64,000 bases of DNA from Polaromonas sp. 39-63-25 (GTDB lineage: Bacteria; Pseudomonadota; Gammaproteobacteria; Burkholderiales; Burkholderiaceae_C). The position numbers were made by a program, and so were the translations under genes. Where the stretch lies: NCBI RefSeq assembly GCF_002278925.1, contig NZ_NCJH01000006.1:310001-374000 (forward strand). Direction: 5' to 3'. Positions 1-10,710 of this stretch are shown here, piece after piece (the first letter of the stretch is position 1; the number at the start of each line of letters is the position of its first letter). The notes beneath the pieces were generated by a model. It was not told the DNA's origin and searched no databases. It was given only the letters and a program-made list of their open reading frames with translations.

Positions 1-2125
<2,125 letters not shown>

Positions 2126-2191
2126 AAAACGGATCACGGCGCTGGAAAAATCCGGTGCCTGATTCGATGTAATTGAGCAACACTAATTCAG

Positions 2192-2227
2192 AGCGATGTG
2201 AATGAACACTTTTCATTTTGTATCGCT
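2192..2227 (+). promoter_or_regulatory. Hairpin in the nrdA-nrdB spacer
   Basis: Two nested inverted arms, AGCGAT/ATCGCT outside and AATGAA/TTCATT inside, form a stem-loop ending about 31 bases before the chosen nrdB start. It has no T-run, so it is not a simple terminator. It could set mRNA stability or the alpha:beta expression ratio; that role is inference. Confidence 0.35.
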
Positions 2228-2258
2228 GCTTTCATAATCCAACTTATTGGAAACATCT

Positions 2259-3464
2259 ATGTTGACTTGGGACGAAGAAGCTAAACCATCGTTGCAAAAA
2301 CCTCTTGCCAGCGCCCTTCCTGAAGGCCGCTCGATGGAACTTCCGCCTCTTTCTTTGCAGCCCCATGCTGCAGCCCGCATGCTCGACGACAGCGCCCTGA
2401 CTTCCTCGGGCGGGCGTGCAGCACCGGCCACCGTGGCACCCACCGCCCATCGCGTCAAAGCCGCCGACAAACGCATCATCAACGGCCAGACCGACGTGAA
2501 CCAGCTGGTTCCGTTCAAGTACAAATGGGCCTGGGAAAAATACCTGGCCAGCTGCGCCAACCACTGGATGCCGCAGGAAGTGAACATGACGCGCGACATC
2601 GCGCTCTGGAAAGACCCGAACGGCCTGACGGAAGACGAGCGCCGCCTGGTCAAGCGCAACCTCGGTTTCTTCGTCACCGCCGACTCGCTGGCCGCCAACA
2701 ACATCGTGCTGGGCACTTACCGGCACATCACGGCCCCCGAGTGCCGCCAGTTTCTGCTGCGCCAGGCGTTTGAAGAAGCCATTCACACCCACGCCTACCA
2801 GTACATCACCGAATCGCTGGGCCTGGACGAAAGCGAGATCTTCAACGCCTACAACGAAGTGCAGTCGATCCGGGACAAGGACCAGTTCCTGATTCCTTTC
2901 ATCGACGCCATCTCGGACCCCAACTTCAAGACCGGCACCCAGGAAGCGGACCAGACCCTGCTGAAGTCGCTGATCGTTTTTGCCTGCCTGATGGAAGGCC
3001 TGTTCTTCTATGTCGGCTTCACGCAGATCCTGGCACTGGGCCGCCAGAACAAGATGACCGGTGCCGCCGAGCAGTACCAGTACATCCTGCGCGACGAGTC
3101 CATGCACTGCAACTTCGGCATCGACCTGATCAACCAGCTCAAGCTCGAGAATCCGCTGCTGTGGACCGCCGAGTTCAAGGCCGAGATCAAGGCCCTGTTC
3201 ATGAAGGCGGTCGAGCTCGAATACCGCTACGCCGAGGACACCATGCCGCGCGGCGTGCTGGGCCTCAACGCCTCCATGTTCAAGGGTTACCTGCGCTACA
3301 TCGCCAACCGCCGGGCCACGCAGATCGGCCTGGAGACGCTGTTCCCGAACGAGGAAAACCCGTTCCCCTGGATGAGCGAAATGATCGACCTGAAAAAGGA
3401 ACGCAACTTTTTCGAAACCCGTGTGATCGAGTACCAGTCCGGTGGCGCTCTCTCCTGGGACTGA
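2259..3464 (+). CDS. nrdB: Ribonucleoside-diphosphate reductase, class Ia beta subunit
   Basis: Small subunit carrying the di-iron/tyrosyl radical that starts catalysis in NrdA. The 401-residue product shows iron-ligand and radical motifs in family order: EAIHTHAY (Glu, His and the radical Tyr), [10 protein letters not shown] (Glu) and [10 protein letters not shown] (Glu, His). I chose the ATG at 2259 (protein start MLTWDEE), with GGAA seven bases upstream, over an in-frame TTG at 2247. Residues 20-80 are a low-complexity Ala/Pro-rich stretch before the conserved four-helix core. It follows nrdA and precedes the histone-like gene, from which it is separated by 190 bases. Confidence 0.96.
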   Translation: MLTWDEEAKPSLQKPLASALPEGRSMELPPLSLQPHAAARMLDDSALTSSGGRAAPATVAPTAHRVKAADKRIINGQTDVNQLVPFKYKWAWEKYLASCANHWMPQEVNMTRDIALWKDPNGLTEDERRLVKRNLGFFVTADSLAANNIVLGTYRHITAPECRQFLLRQAFEEAIHTHAYQYITESLGLDESEIFNAYNEVQSIRDKDQFLIPFIDAISDPNFKTGTQEADQTLLKSLIVFACLMEGLFFYVGFTQILALGRQNKMTGAAEQYQYILRDESMHCNFGIDLINQLKLENPLLWTAEFKAEIKALFMKAVELEYRYAEDTMPRGVLGLNASMFKGYLRYIANRRATQIGLETLFPNEENPFPWMSEMIDLKKERNFFETRVIEYQSGGALSWD

Positions 3465-3654
3465 CAGACAAGCCGACACAACAATGATTTCCAGACTTGC
3501 ATTGACCAGTGACCGCACCTCAGAAGTGCGCGCGTTGGGCTTTGCTCCCGTGTTCGCGGCGCTGGGCCCGGTTCGCCGACAGCCCAACGCCGTGAATCGC
3601 TTCGCGTACTCCTAGACGTGAAGTGATCTTTGCAATGTGATCAAGGAGAAAACT

Positions 3655-4122
3655 ATGGCAACTGCGAAAAAAACTGCGGCTAAAAAAGCTGCTCCGAAGA
3701 AAGCCCCTGCGAAAAAAGTAGCGGCTAAAAAAGCGCCTGCGAAAAAAGTAGCAGCGAAAAAAGCCCCGGCCAAAAAAGCGCCAGCGAAAAAAGTAGCAGC
3801 TAAAAAAGCTCCTGCGAAAAAAGCGCCAGCGAAAAAAGCCCCGGCCAAAAAAGTAGCGGCGAAAAAGCCTGCTGCTAAAAAAGCAGCAGCGAAAAAGCCT
3901 GCGGCGAAAAAAGTAGCGAAAAAAGCGCCAGCGAAGAAAGCTGCTGCGAAGAAACCCGCTGCCAAAAAGCCAGCAGCCAAGAAAGCAGCGAAAAAACCCG
4001 CTGCGAAGAAAGCCGCGAAAAAACCCGCTGCCAAAGCTCCTGCTGCTCCGGCTGCCCCTGCGGCTCAGACAACTCTGAACCCGCAAGCTGCTTGGCCGTT
4101 TCCGACAGCCAGCAAACCGTAA
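3655..4122 (+). CDS. Histone H1-like Lys/Ala/Pro-repeat DNA-binding protein
   Basis: A 155-residue, extremely basic protein made almost wholly of tandem units such as KKAPAKK, KKVAAKK and KKPAAKK, ending in a short Ala/Pro tail and a non-repetitive [13 protein letters not shown]. This composition matches the bacterial H1-like proteins (Bordetella BpH1, chlamydial HctB, Pseudomonas AlgP types), which bind DNA non-specifically and compact the nucleoid. The ATG at 3655 has a strong AAGGAG seven bases upstream. A Rho-independent terminator follows. The near-identical 15-21 base units in the DNA make copy-number variation by slippage likely. A specific regulatory role cannot be read from the sequence. 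Confidence 0.85.
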   Translation: MATAKKTAAKKAAPKKAPAKKVAAKKAPAKKVAAKKAPAKKAPAKKVAAKKAPAKKAPAKKAPAKKVAAKKPAAKKAAAKKPAAKKVAKKAPAKKAAAKKPAAKKPAAKKAAKKPAAKKAAKKPAAKAPAAPAAPAAQTTLNPQAAWPFPTASKP

Positions 4123-4142
4123 GCAGTAAGGCACTTGGCCTG

Positions 4143-4174
4143 AAGCCCGACATCGCAAGATGCCGGGCTTTTTT
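4143..4174 (+). terminator. Rho-independent terminator after the histone-like gene
   Basis: Stem AGCCCGACATC / GATGCCGGGCT (one mismatch) with a GCAA loop followed by six T. It lies 21 bases past the stop codon at 4122, on the same strand. Confidence 0.85.
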
Positions 4175-4245
4175 ACTTTCAGGGTGTGGTGCGAGGCACC
4201 AACTGCACCTTCTTCAGGGCAGTCGGCCCCGTGAGGGCGCCCCAG

Positions 4246-4308
4246 TTGCTATAAATTCAGTAGCTGATTGCGCCCGCCCGGAAAGGGCTGGAAGCCTTTT
4301 TTACTCTT
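4246..4308 (+). repeat. Dispersed ~60-base repeat, copy 1 (intergenic)
   Basis: Member of the family with ordered blocks GCTAC, ATAGCTG, GCGC, AAGGGC, AGGCC and a T-rich end. This copy reads GCTAT, GTAGCTG, GCGC, AAAGGGC, AAGCC, TTTTTT. It sits between the histone terminator and the 3' end of the convergent PfkB-kinase gene. Confidence 0.75.
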
Positions 4309-4317
4309 AATCTGCGC

Positions 4318-5220
4318 TTACAGGCCGGTCTGAGCGGTCGTGAGTGTGTAGTTCTGTCCGCCGCGGAAAGCAATCTTGTGGGCACCGACGCGGTTACCCA
4401 GTTCGGCGCAGCGCACCAGCGGCCAGCCTTTTTCGAGGCCGAACAGCAGGGCTCCGCGAAAAGCGTCGCCGCAACCGGTGGGGTCCACGACTTCCGCAGC
4501 CACCACAGGCGCGACCAGCGTCTTGTCGCCGTCCACCCAGACCTCGCAACCGTGCGCGCCCAGCGTGACCACCAGGCCCTGCACCCGCTTCGATATCTCG
4601 GCGCAGGACAGGCCGGTCCGGTCGCACAGCAGCTTGGCTTCGTAGTCGTTGACCGTGACCCAGCTCGCCAGCTCGACAAAATGGGCCAGGTCCTTGCCGT
4701 CAAACATGGGCAGGCCCTGGCCCGGATCGAACACAAAAGGAATGCCGGCGGCCTTGAACTGCTCGGCATGCTGCAGCATGGCGTCGCGTCCGTCCGGCGA
4801 GATGATGCCGATGCTGATATCGGCGCGCGGCGCGATTTTGGTCGTGTGCGCCTGGCCCATCGCCCCCGGATGGAAGGCGGTGATCTGGTTGTTGTCGCGG
4901 TCCGTCATGATCATGGCTTGGGCGGTATAGGTGTCGCCCACCTCCCGGACAAACTCAGTGCTGATGCCCAAGGTGTTCAGGCGCGCCACATACTCGGCAC
5001 CATCGGTACCCACAGTCGCCATGGGCAAGGGCGTTCCGCCCAGCTGCTGCAGGCTGTAGGCAATGTTGCCGGCGCAACCGCCAAACTCCCGGCGCAGGGC
5101 GGGCACCAGGAAGGACACATTGAGGATATGCAGCTGGTCGGGCAGGATCTGCTCGGCAAAACGGCCCTCAAACGTCATGATGGTGTCAAAGGCCAGGGAA
5201 CCACAAATTACAGCAGGCAT
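4318..5220 (-). CDS. PfkB-family carbohydrate/nucleoside kinase
   Basis: A 300-residue ribokinase-fold kinase that would phosphorylate a sugar or nucleoside with ATP in the cytoplasm. It has the N-terminal PfkB signature around GGCAGNIAYSLQQLGG (residues about 47-62) and the C-terminal signature DPTGCGDAF, where the Asp is the catalytic base and GCGD forms the anion hole. The length and the opening MPAVICGSLAFDTIM resemble proteins annotated as adenosine kinase-like in betaproteobacteria, but the substrate cannot be assigned. It stands alone, facing the histone-like gene, with a MITE-like element immediately upstream of its start. Confidence 0.85.
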   Translation of the reverse strand: MPAVICGSLAFDTIMTFEGRFAEQILPDQLHILNVSFLVPALRREFGGCAGNIAYSLQQLGGTPLPMATVGTDGAEYVARLNTLGISTEFVREVGDTYTAQAMIMTDRDNNQITAFHPGAMGQAHTTKIAPRADISIGIISPDGRDAMLQHAEQFKAAGIPFVFDPGQGLPMFDGKDLAHFVELASWVTVNDYEAKLLCDRTGLSCAEISKRVQGLVVTLGAHGCEVWVDGDKTLVAPVVAAEVVDPTGCGDAFRGALLFGLEKGWPLVRCAELGNRVGAHKIAFRGGQNYTLTTAQTGL

Positions 5221-5234
5221 GGAGATCTCGATTA

Positions 5235-5499
5235 GGGCCTGTTCACACTATTTATACAAGTGCGAACGTGGTGAAAACAGCGCCAATCTAGGCGCGCGAC
5301 GACGCTCAGCCTGGGCGGCTGGGCTAGGAGTGCAACAACGAGTGGTGCTGTTTTCACCACGTTCCCTCCGGGTTGCGGCCAAAAAGGCCATGCGCAGCGT
5401 TGCAAAGCCTTGCCGGGCGCCAGCCCGGCTGCGTTTTGCGCCTCGCGCATGACCTTTTTAACTCGCAACGCATCTTGCATAAATAGTGTGAGCAGGCCC
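5235..5499. mobile_element. MITE-like element with ~26-base terminal inverted repeats and TA flanks
   Basis: Left end GGGCCTG-T-TCACACTATTTAT and right end, read inward, GGGCCTG-C-TCACACTATTTAT match at all but two positions over 28 bases including the flanking TA (5233-5260 and 5474-5501). Both ends are bordered by TA, as in a TA target-site duplication of IS630/Tc1-type elements. Internally GTGGTGAAAACAGC (about 5268) and its perfect reverse complement (about 5347), and a GCCGGGC/GCCCGGC hairpin around 5420, make it strongly foldable. No transposase is present. The right end lies two bases from the end of the next gene, the left end 14 bases from the kinase start. An 82-codon minus-strand frame spans the element from one end to the other, but I do not call it a gene. 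Confidence 0.7.
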
Positions 5500-5502
5500 T
5501 AG

Positions 5503-6570
5503 TCAGGGATAAAAAGCAAGGACCCGGTAGCCGGCAATCCGCAGGGGCGCGGAAGGCCGCGCGGAGGGCGGTTGAGACGCGCTGGCGTCGGGTGGGGAAT
5601 TCAAAACTCTGATGGCAAGCACGCCGGAAAATTCGGCGCCGGCTGCCAGCGTGGGAGCGGTGGCGCCCAGTTCGGCCGGGCTCAGCACACGCCGCAGCTG
5701 CGCCTGGTCCTGGGTGTCGGTCAGCGTCAGCTCCAGCGACGGCAGGGCCAACGAAATCGCCCCTGCGTTCCTGATCACCACCTTGAGCCGGTAGGCGTCG
5801 GGGGCCAGCTTGTTGAAGGTTGAGCTCTCGATCACCACCGCTTCAATCTGCTGCGGCGGACGGATCTCGCACTGCAGTGAGGCGCACAGCGTGTCCAGGG
5901 CGGGACGAAGCCAGGGCTGCGACACGGCCAGCGTATTTCTCTGGAACAGGGCAACCTGCAGCAGCAGGGCGGCCAGCAGCACCGATGCCGCCAATCCCAG
6001 CGCCACGCGCAGTGCAGGCCGGCGCCAGAACGCATCGCGCCTGGCATCGCGCACAAACGACACCTCGTGAACAGGGTCGGGGACAGCCGTCTCCGATTCA
6101 CCGAAGGTACTTTCCGTATAACCCGCTCGCGCTGCGGGTTCCGCCGCTCCGGAAAAGTCCGATGGTTCCGGGCTCACCGAAAAGACAAACACATCGGCGG
6201 CGAGGTCTGGCGACGGCAACACCTGGACTTCCGGCACCGATGCAGACACGGCAACCGGTGCGGCCTCTTCCTGCGGCTCGGGATCTGGCCAGGCGACCTC
6301 CGGCTCTGCAGAAGGCGCCACCAGCATGGGAGCGACGGACGCCGCGTGACCAGTGCCCTCGTGCATATCGGGCAGCGCGTCCTGCGGGGTGGAAACCGGA
6401 GCGTCTGTGGGCGAAGCCGTTGACTGGGGTGCGTAGGGCTGCAGGTTGGCTGCTGCGTCAAAAACTTCGGAGCAGTGCCCGCAGCGCACCCAGCCCTGGG
6501 AAATCTTGAGTTGGTCGGCCACGACTTTGAACATCGTGCCGCAGGCGGAACAGCGCGTAATCAGGCTCAT
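5503..6570 (-). CDS. Zinc-ribbon (MJ0042-type) and DUF3426 membrane protein
   Basis: A 355-residue protein. Residues 1-45 hold a zinc ribbon with two CxxC pairs (CSACGTMF and CGHCSEVF), typical of the MJ0042 finger-like family. Residues 50-175 are Pro/Ala/Glu-rich and probably disordered. One transmembrane helix follows (ALGLAASVLLAALLLQVALF, about 190-210), and then a DUF3426 domain expected outside the cytoplasm. Function is unknown; this architecture is common next to prmA in betaproteobacteria, as here (53 bases downstream of it on the same strand). The MITE-like element begins directly after the stop codon. Confidence 0.8.
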   Translation of the reverse strand: MSLITRCSACGTMFKVVADQLKISQGWVRCGHCSEVFDAAANLQPYAPQSTASPTDAPVSTPQDALPDMHEGTGHAASVAPMLVAPSAEPEVAWPDPEPQEEAAPVAVSASVPEVQVLPSPDLAADVFVFSVSPEPSDFSGAAEPAARAGYTESTFGESETAVPDPVHEVSFVRDARRDAFWRRPALRVALGLAASVLLAALLLQVALFQRNTLAVSQPWLRPALDTLCASLQCEIRPPQQIEAVVIESSTFNKLAPDAYRLKVVIRNAGAISLALPSLELTLTDTQDQAQLRRVLSPAELGATAPTLAAGAEFSGVLAIRVLNSPPDASASQPPSARPSAPLRIAGYRVLAFYP

Positions 6571-6623
6571 TTAGCGCCTTATTGTACGGGGCGTATACGG
6601 GGCGGGATGAGGCGCGCGCCCGC

Positions 6624-7517
6624 TCAGAACCGGGCGGTCATCAGTATCCAGCCGTCTTCCTGGTCCGTCACCTGCAGCTGGCAGTACGGCGCATACGCGG
6701 CCTTGAGCTCGTCGGCCTGCCGCTCGAGAATGCCGGCCAGTACCAGCGCGCCACCGGAGGCAACACGCGCGCACAGCAGGGGAGCCAGCACTTTGAGCGG
6801 TGTGGCCAGGATGTTGGCCAGCACGGTCTGGTAAATGCCTTCGGCCTTGTCGGGCAGGCCCGTGGTCAGGCTGACATGGTTCGCCTCGGCATTGGCCAGC
6901 GTGGACTGCACGGCCGCCTCGTCGATATCGACCGCGTCGATGCTGGAGGCACCGAACTTGGCCGCACCAATGGCGAGAATGCCGGAGCCGCAGCCGTAGT
7001 CCAGCACGCGACCCAGCGACTTGCCGGCAGCACCCTGTCCAGCAATCCAGCGCAAACACATGCGCGTGGTCGGGTGCGTGCCCGTGCCAAAAGCCAGTCC
7101 CGGGTCCAGGCGGATCACCTGCCGGGCCTGCGCTGGCGGCTCGTGCCAGGTCGGGACAATCCAGAACTCGGGGGTGATCTCCACCGGCGTGAATTGCGAC
7201 TGCGTCAGCCGCACCCAATCCTGCTCGGGCACGGCCTGAATGGCTACCAACTGGCAGCCGGCAAAAAAGTCCTGCGCGGACAACACAGTTGCTGCGTCAC
7301 GCGCGCCGGCTTCATCCGAAAAAAGCGACACCACACGCGAACGCTCCCAGCCGGCCTTGGGCGGCGGCATGCCGGGCTCGCCAAACAGGGCCTGCTCGGC
7401 CGGCGTCTGTGCATCGGCATCTTCAACCGACACACTGAGTGCGTCGAGCGCATCGAGCGCCTCGCTCAGCGTTTCCACGCTGTCCACCGGGGCCAACAAG
7501 ATCAATTCAAACATCAT
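6624..7517 (-). CDS. prmA: Ribosomal protein L11 methyltransferase
   Basis: SAM-dependent methyltransferase that trimethylates ribosomal protein L11. The 297-residue product has the family N-terminal substrate-recognition domain (MMFELILLAPVDSVETLSEAL) and a Rossmann methyltransferase core with the SAM-binding LDYGCGSGILAIGAAKFGA, the acidic VDIDEAAV strand and VLANILATPL in place of the usual NPPY-like motif. Two adjacent ATG codons (7517, 7514) are possible starts. It lies downstream of accC, separated by a copy of a GC-rich intergenic repeat, and upstream of the zinc-ribbon gene. Confidence 0.93.
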   Translation of the reverse strand: MMFELILLAPVDSVETLSEALDALDALSVSVEDADAQTPAEQALFGEPGMPPPKAGWERSRVVSLFSDEAGARDAATVLSAQDFFAGCQLVAIQAVPEQDWVRLTQSQFTPVEITPEFWIVPTWHEPPAQARQVIRLDPGLAFGTGTHPTTRMCLRWIAGQGAAGKSLGRVLDYGCGSGILAIGAAKFGASSIDAVDIDEAAVQSTLANAEANHVSLTTGLPDKAEGIYQTVLANILATPLKVLAPLLCARVASGGALVLAGILERQADELKAAYAPYCQLQVTDQEDGWILMTARF

Positions 7518-7566
7518 TCGTTAGCCAGCAGAAAGTCTCGATCGCATTGTTACCCGCATCTCTTTC

Positions 7567-7660
7567 AAGCAGGGGCCGCGGATCTGGCTTTGCCAGTCCG
7601 CAGGCGCAGCGGCCCCCTCGGGGGGCAGGGAGCCACACGAAGTGGGCGACCGTGGGGGCC
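7567..7660 (+). repeat. GC-rich intergenic repeat family (CCCCCTCGGGGGG type), copy A
   Basis: Contains hairpin CGGATCTGGC/GCCAGTCCG, the linker CAGGCGCAGCGG, the palindromic core CCCCCTCGGGGGG and the tail GTGGGGGCC. It fills the spacer between accC and prmA. Four related copies are at 15964, 28417, 56017 and 56166. Confidence 0.8.
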
Positions 7661-7666
7661 ATATGT

Positions 7667-9016
7667 TCACCTGTCACGTTGCGACAACCACTCTTCAAGG
7701 TAGTGGATGTTGGTGCCGCCGTCCATGAACTTGGCATCCACCATCAGTTCGCGGTGCAGCGCAATGTTGGTGTTGATGCCCTCGACCACGGTTTCGGCCA
7801 GCGCGGTGCGCATGCGGGCCAGCGCCTGCTCGCGGGTATCGCCGTGCACAATGATCTTGCCGACCATCGAGTCGTAATTCGGCGGCACAAAGTAGTTTGT
7901 GTAGATGTGCGAGTCCACCCGCACACCCGGTCCGCCCGGCATGTGCCAGGTGGTGATGCGCCCTGGCGACGGCACAAACTTATACGGGTCTTCCGCGTTG
8001 ATGCGGCATTCGATCGCATGGCCCTTGATTTCGATCTGGCGCTGCGTGAATGGCAGTTTTTCGCCGGCCGCGATCTGGATCTGCGACCGGACGATATCCA
8101 CGCCGGTGACCCACTCGGTCACCGGGTGCTCGACCTGGACCCGGGTGTTCATCTCGATGAAGTAGAACTCGCCGTTTTCATACAGGAACTCGAAGGTTCC
8201 GGCGCCGCGGTAGCCGATCTTCTTGACGGCCGCGACGCAGCGCTCGCCGATGCGCTCGATGATCTTGCGCGGAATGCCCGGGGCCGGCGCCTCTTCAATC
8301 ACCTTCTGGTGACGGCGTTGCATGGAGCAGTCACGCTCACCGAGCCAGACCGCATTTTTGTGCTGGTCGGCGAGGATCTGGATTTCAATATGGCGCGGGT
8401 TCTGCAGGAATTTCTCCATGTAGACCTCGGGGTTGCCAAAGGCAGCGCCCGCTTCGGCCTTGGTGGTCTGCACCGCGTGCAGCAGCGCCGCCTCGGTGTG
8501 CACCACCCGCATGCCGCGTCCGCCACCGCCACCGGCGGCCTTGATGATGACGGGGTAGCCGACCTGTTTGGCCGTGCGCTTGATGATCGCCGCATCGTCG
8601 GGCAAGGCGCCTTCGGAGCCCGGCACACAGGGCACGCCGGCCTTGATCATGGTCTGCTTGGCCGAGACCTTGTCGCCCATGATGCGTATGGATTCGGGCG
8701 TCGGGCCAATGAACTTGAAGCCGCTTTTTTCAACCCGTTCGGCAAAGTCGGCGTTTTCGCTCAGAAAACCGTAGCCGGGGTGAATCGCCTCGGCGTCCGT
8801 CACCTCGGCGGCCGAGATGATGGCCGGCATGTTGAGGTAACTCAGCGCCGAAGGGGCCGGGCCGATGCAGACCGACTCGTCGGCCAGCTTGATGTACTTG
8901 GCCTCGCGGTCGGCCTCGGAATACACCATCACCGCCTTGACGCCGAGTTCCCGGCAGGCGCGCTGGATGCGGAGCGCAATTTCGCCGCGGTTGGCGATCA
9001 GTATCTTTTTGAACAT
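7667..9016 (-). CDS. accC: Acetyl-CoA carboxylase, biotin carboxylase subunit
   Basis: ATP-dependent carboxylation of biotin on AccB, the first half-reaction of malonyl-CoA synthesis for fatty acids. The 449-residue length is typical. Order: pre-ATP-grasp domain ([20 protein letters not shown]), ATP-grasp domain with the glycine-rich loop [12 protein letters not shown], the catalytic region [14 protein letters not shown], then the C-terminal biotin-carboxylase domain starting near ECRINAEDP. Its start is eight bases after the accB stop, so the two are almost certainly one transcript. The gene ends just before the GC-rich repeat copy at 7567-7660. Confidence 0.97.
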   Translation of the reverse strand: MFKKILIANRGEIALRIQRACRELGVKAVMVYSEADREAKYIKLADESVCIGPAPSALSYLNMPAIISAAEVTDAEAIHPGYGFLSENADFAERVEKSGFKFIGPTPESIRIMGDKVSAKQTMIKAGVPCVPGSEGALPDDAAIIKRTAKQVGYPVIIKAAGGGGGRGMRVVHTEAALLHAVQTTKAEAGAAFGNPEVYMEKFLQNPRHIEIQILADQHKNAVWLGERDCSMQRRHQKVIEEAPAPGIPRKIIERIGERCVAAVKKIGYRGAGTFEFLYENGEFYFIEMNTRVQVEHPVTEWVTGVDIVRSQIQIAAGEKLPFTQRQIEIKGHAIECRINAEDPYKFVPSPGRITTWHMPGGPGVRVDSHIYTNYFVPPNYDSMVGKIIVHGDTREQALARMRTALAETVVEGINTNIALHRELMVDAKFMDGGTNIHYLEEWLSQRDR

Positions 9017-9023
9017 GCGGCGG

Positions 9024-9479
9024 TCACTCGATCATGAAGAGCGGCTGTCCGTACTCCACCGCCTGACCGTTCTCGCACAGGATGCGGGTGATGGTGCCGG
9101 ATTTGTCCGCTTCAATCTCGTTGAGGATTTTCATGGCCTCGATGATGCAGATGGTTTCGCCTTCCTTGACCTGGCTGCCCACTTCCACGTAGGCCTTGGC
9201 GCCGGGGCTGGACGAGCGGTAAAAGGTGCCGACCATCGGGGACTTGACCGCATGACCGGCCGGCGCGGCGGGTGCCGCGGCCTCGACAGGCGCAGCCGGC
9301 ACGCCGGCCGCCGGCGCGGCCACCGGTGCGGGCATCATGGCCACGGGAGCCTGCATCACCGTGGGCGCACCGCCCGACTTGACGATACGGACCTTGCCTT
9401 CGGCCTCGGTGATTTCCAGTTCGGACACATTGGACTCGGAAACGAGGTCAATCAGTGTCTTGAGTTTTCTTAAATCCAT
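9024..9479 (-). CDS. accB: Biotin carboxyl carrier protein of acetyl-CoA carboxylase
   Basis: Carries the biotin that shuttles CO2 between AccC and the carboxyltransferase. The 151-residue product has an N-terminal conserved segment ([16 protein letters not shown]), an Ala/Pro-rich hinge at about residues 45-80 and the biotinyl domain with the attachment lysine in [12 protein letters not shown] near the C-terminus. I chose the ATG at 9479 because GGAG sits seven bases upstream; an in-frame ATG at 9503 has no such site. accC follows after seven bases; aroQ is 148 bases upstream. Confidence 0.96.
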   Translation of the reverse strand: MDLRKLKTLIDLVSESNVSELEITEAEGKVRIVKSGGAPTVMQAPVAMMPAPVAAPAAGVPAAPVEAAAPAAPAGHAVKSPMVGTFYRSSSPGAKAYVEVGSQVKEGETICIIEAMKILNEIEADKSGTITRILCENGQAVEYGQPLFMIE

Positions 9480-9627
9480 GGTTTCTCCAACGACGGTGGG
9501 CACCTCGATGCGGCACCTCTGACATTCATGTTGCCGACGGCGTGACTGGCGGACGCCGGCGCTGCTTTGCGCCTAAATTCCGCTTTTTACACCCTTCGGC
9601 GCCTAAAAATCAGCTAATTTTATTAAT

Positions 9628-10071
9628 TCAGGCTATTTTAGCCAGACGCGAAAGGGCGAAGTCTACCGCATAGCGATAACCGGCCGGCCCAAAACCCGCC
9701 ATCACGGCTTCAGCCACGTCCGAAAAATAGGAGTGGTGGCGAAAGGCTTCGCGCCGGTGGACGTTGGAAAGATGCACCTCCACAAACGGAATGGCCACCC
9801 CCGCCAGGGCATCGCGGATCGCCACGCTGGTATGCGTGAAGGCCGCCGGGTTGATGACGATGAACTGCGTGCCGTCGATACGTGCCTGCTGGATGCGGTC
9901 AACCAGCGCACCCTCATGGTTGCTCTGAAAAGTTTGCAGCGATGTGCCGCGATCTGCGGCGAATTTGACCAAATCTTCGTTAATTTGATCCAACGTGGTC
10001 ACCCCGTAGACCTGCGGCTCCCGGGTACCCAGCAGATTCAGGTTGGGCCCATGCAATACCAGTACGCTCAT
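9628..10071 (-). CDS. aroQ: Type II 3-dehydroquinate dehydratase
   Basis: Third step of the shikimate pathway, converting 3-dehydroquinate to 3-dehydroshikimate in the cytoplasm; the type II enzyme is a dodecamer. The 147-residue size and motifs fit: [17 protein letters not shown] at the N-terminus (flexible lid with the active-site Tyr), [31 protein letters not shown] and [18 protein letters not shown] with the catalytic His. The order aroQ-accB-accC is a conserved proteobacterial arrangement. An AT-rich 148-base spacer before accB may hold a separate promoter. Confidence 0.96.
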   Translation of the reverse strand: MSVLVLHGPNLNLLGTREPQVYGVTTLDQINEDLVKFAADRGTSLQTFQSNHEGALVDRIQQARIDGTQFIVINPAAFTHTSVAIRDALAGVAIPFVEVHLSNVHRREAFRHHSYFSDVAEAVMAGFGPAGYRYAVDFALSRLAKIA

Positions 10072-10170
10072 AAACGCTGTCTCCTTCCCGGCCAGCCGCC
10101 GGGCAAGACCGAACTTTACCCCATATCGGCCCTGTTTCGGGCCCCTGACAAGGCCCAGCTCAACCCGGCC

Positions 10171-10710
10171 TCAGGCCAGCTGCACCCATTGGGCCAGATC
10201 CTCGGGCGTCACCTTGCCGCTTTTACGGTGCAGCAATTGACCGGACGCCCCAAACACCACGGTGAAGGGCAGCCCGCCGGAGAGGTTGCCCAGCGATTTA
10301 CTCAGCTCGGTGCCCGAAAAACCGGCCATGCCGACCGGAAAACCCAGGGGTTTGCGCTGCAGCCAGGCCCGCACGGCACTGGGCTGATCCACCGCCAAAC
10401 CCAGAACTTGCCAGCTTTTAGCCTTGTTTTCCTGATAGAAGCTATCAAGAAGAGGCAACTCCTCGATACACGGCGGACACCAGGTGGCCCAGAAATTGAC
10501 CAGCAGGGGTTTGCCGGAAAAACTGGCCAGCGCCAGGCTGGCACCGTCGGGCGTGTCAAAGGATTGCGCCCAGAACGGGTCGCGCGTTGCGCCCTCCCCG
10601 CTCGCGGCGGCAGGTGCGCCATGCGGCTGAAGCTGCCGCCAGGCCACGCCGGCGCCGGCAAGAGCGGCGGCCGCAGCAGTGCCTCCCAATATCAACTGCC
10701 TGCGGTTCAT
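10171..10710 (-). CDS. TlpA-like thioredoxin-fold protein, exported
   Basis: A 179-residue envelope thiol-disulfide oxidoreductase of the TlpA/ResA type. It starts MNRRQLILGG followed by an Ala-rich hydrophobic stretch (residues 10-25), a signal peptide with a twin-arginine-like pair. The thioredoxin active site is WATWCPPCIEELP, and the family cis-Pro region follows near GGLPFTVVFGASGQ. The ATG at 10710 overlaps the stop of the upstream gene as ATGA; an earlier in-frame start at 10866 would sit inside that gene. The role could be cytochrome maturation or general thiol reduction; partners are not in the window. Confidence 0.85.
   Translation of the reverse strand: MNRRQLILGGTAAAAALAGAGVAWRQLQPHGAPAAASGEGATRDPFWAQSFDTPDGASLALASFSGKPLLVNFWATWCPPCIEELPLLDSFYQENKAKSWQVLGLAVDQPSAVRAWLQRKPLGFPVGMAGFSGTELSKSLGNLSGGLPFTVVFGASGQLLHRKSGKVTPEDLAQWVQLA

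Noticed and set aside
5232..5480. 82-codon frame spanning the MITE-like element
   Set aside because: Its ATG and stop are formed by the terminal repeats and flank. No known domain; mentioned under the element but not called a gene.
7439..9037. A 532-codon plus-strand frame opposite accC
   Set aside because: accC and the 5' side of prmA are unambiguous on the other strand; the frame is His/Gly/Arg-rich shadow sequence.
10415..10460. TTGATAGCTTCTATC and AAGGCT in the TlpA-like gene resembling the 60-base repeat
   Set aside because: Alignment needs a gap and the encoded residues look like ordinary family sequence, so I did not count it as a copy.
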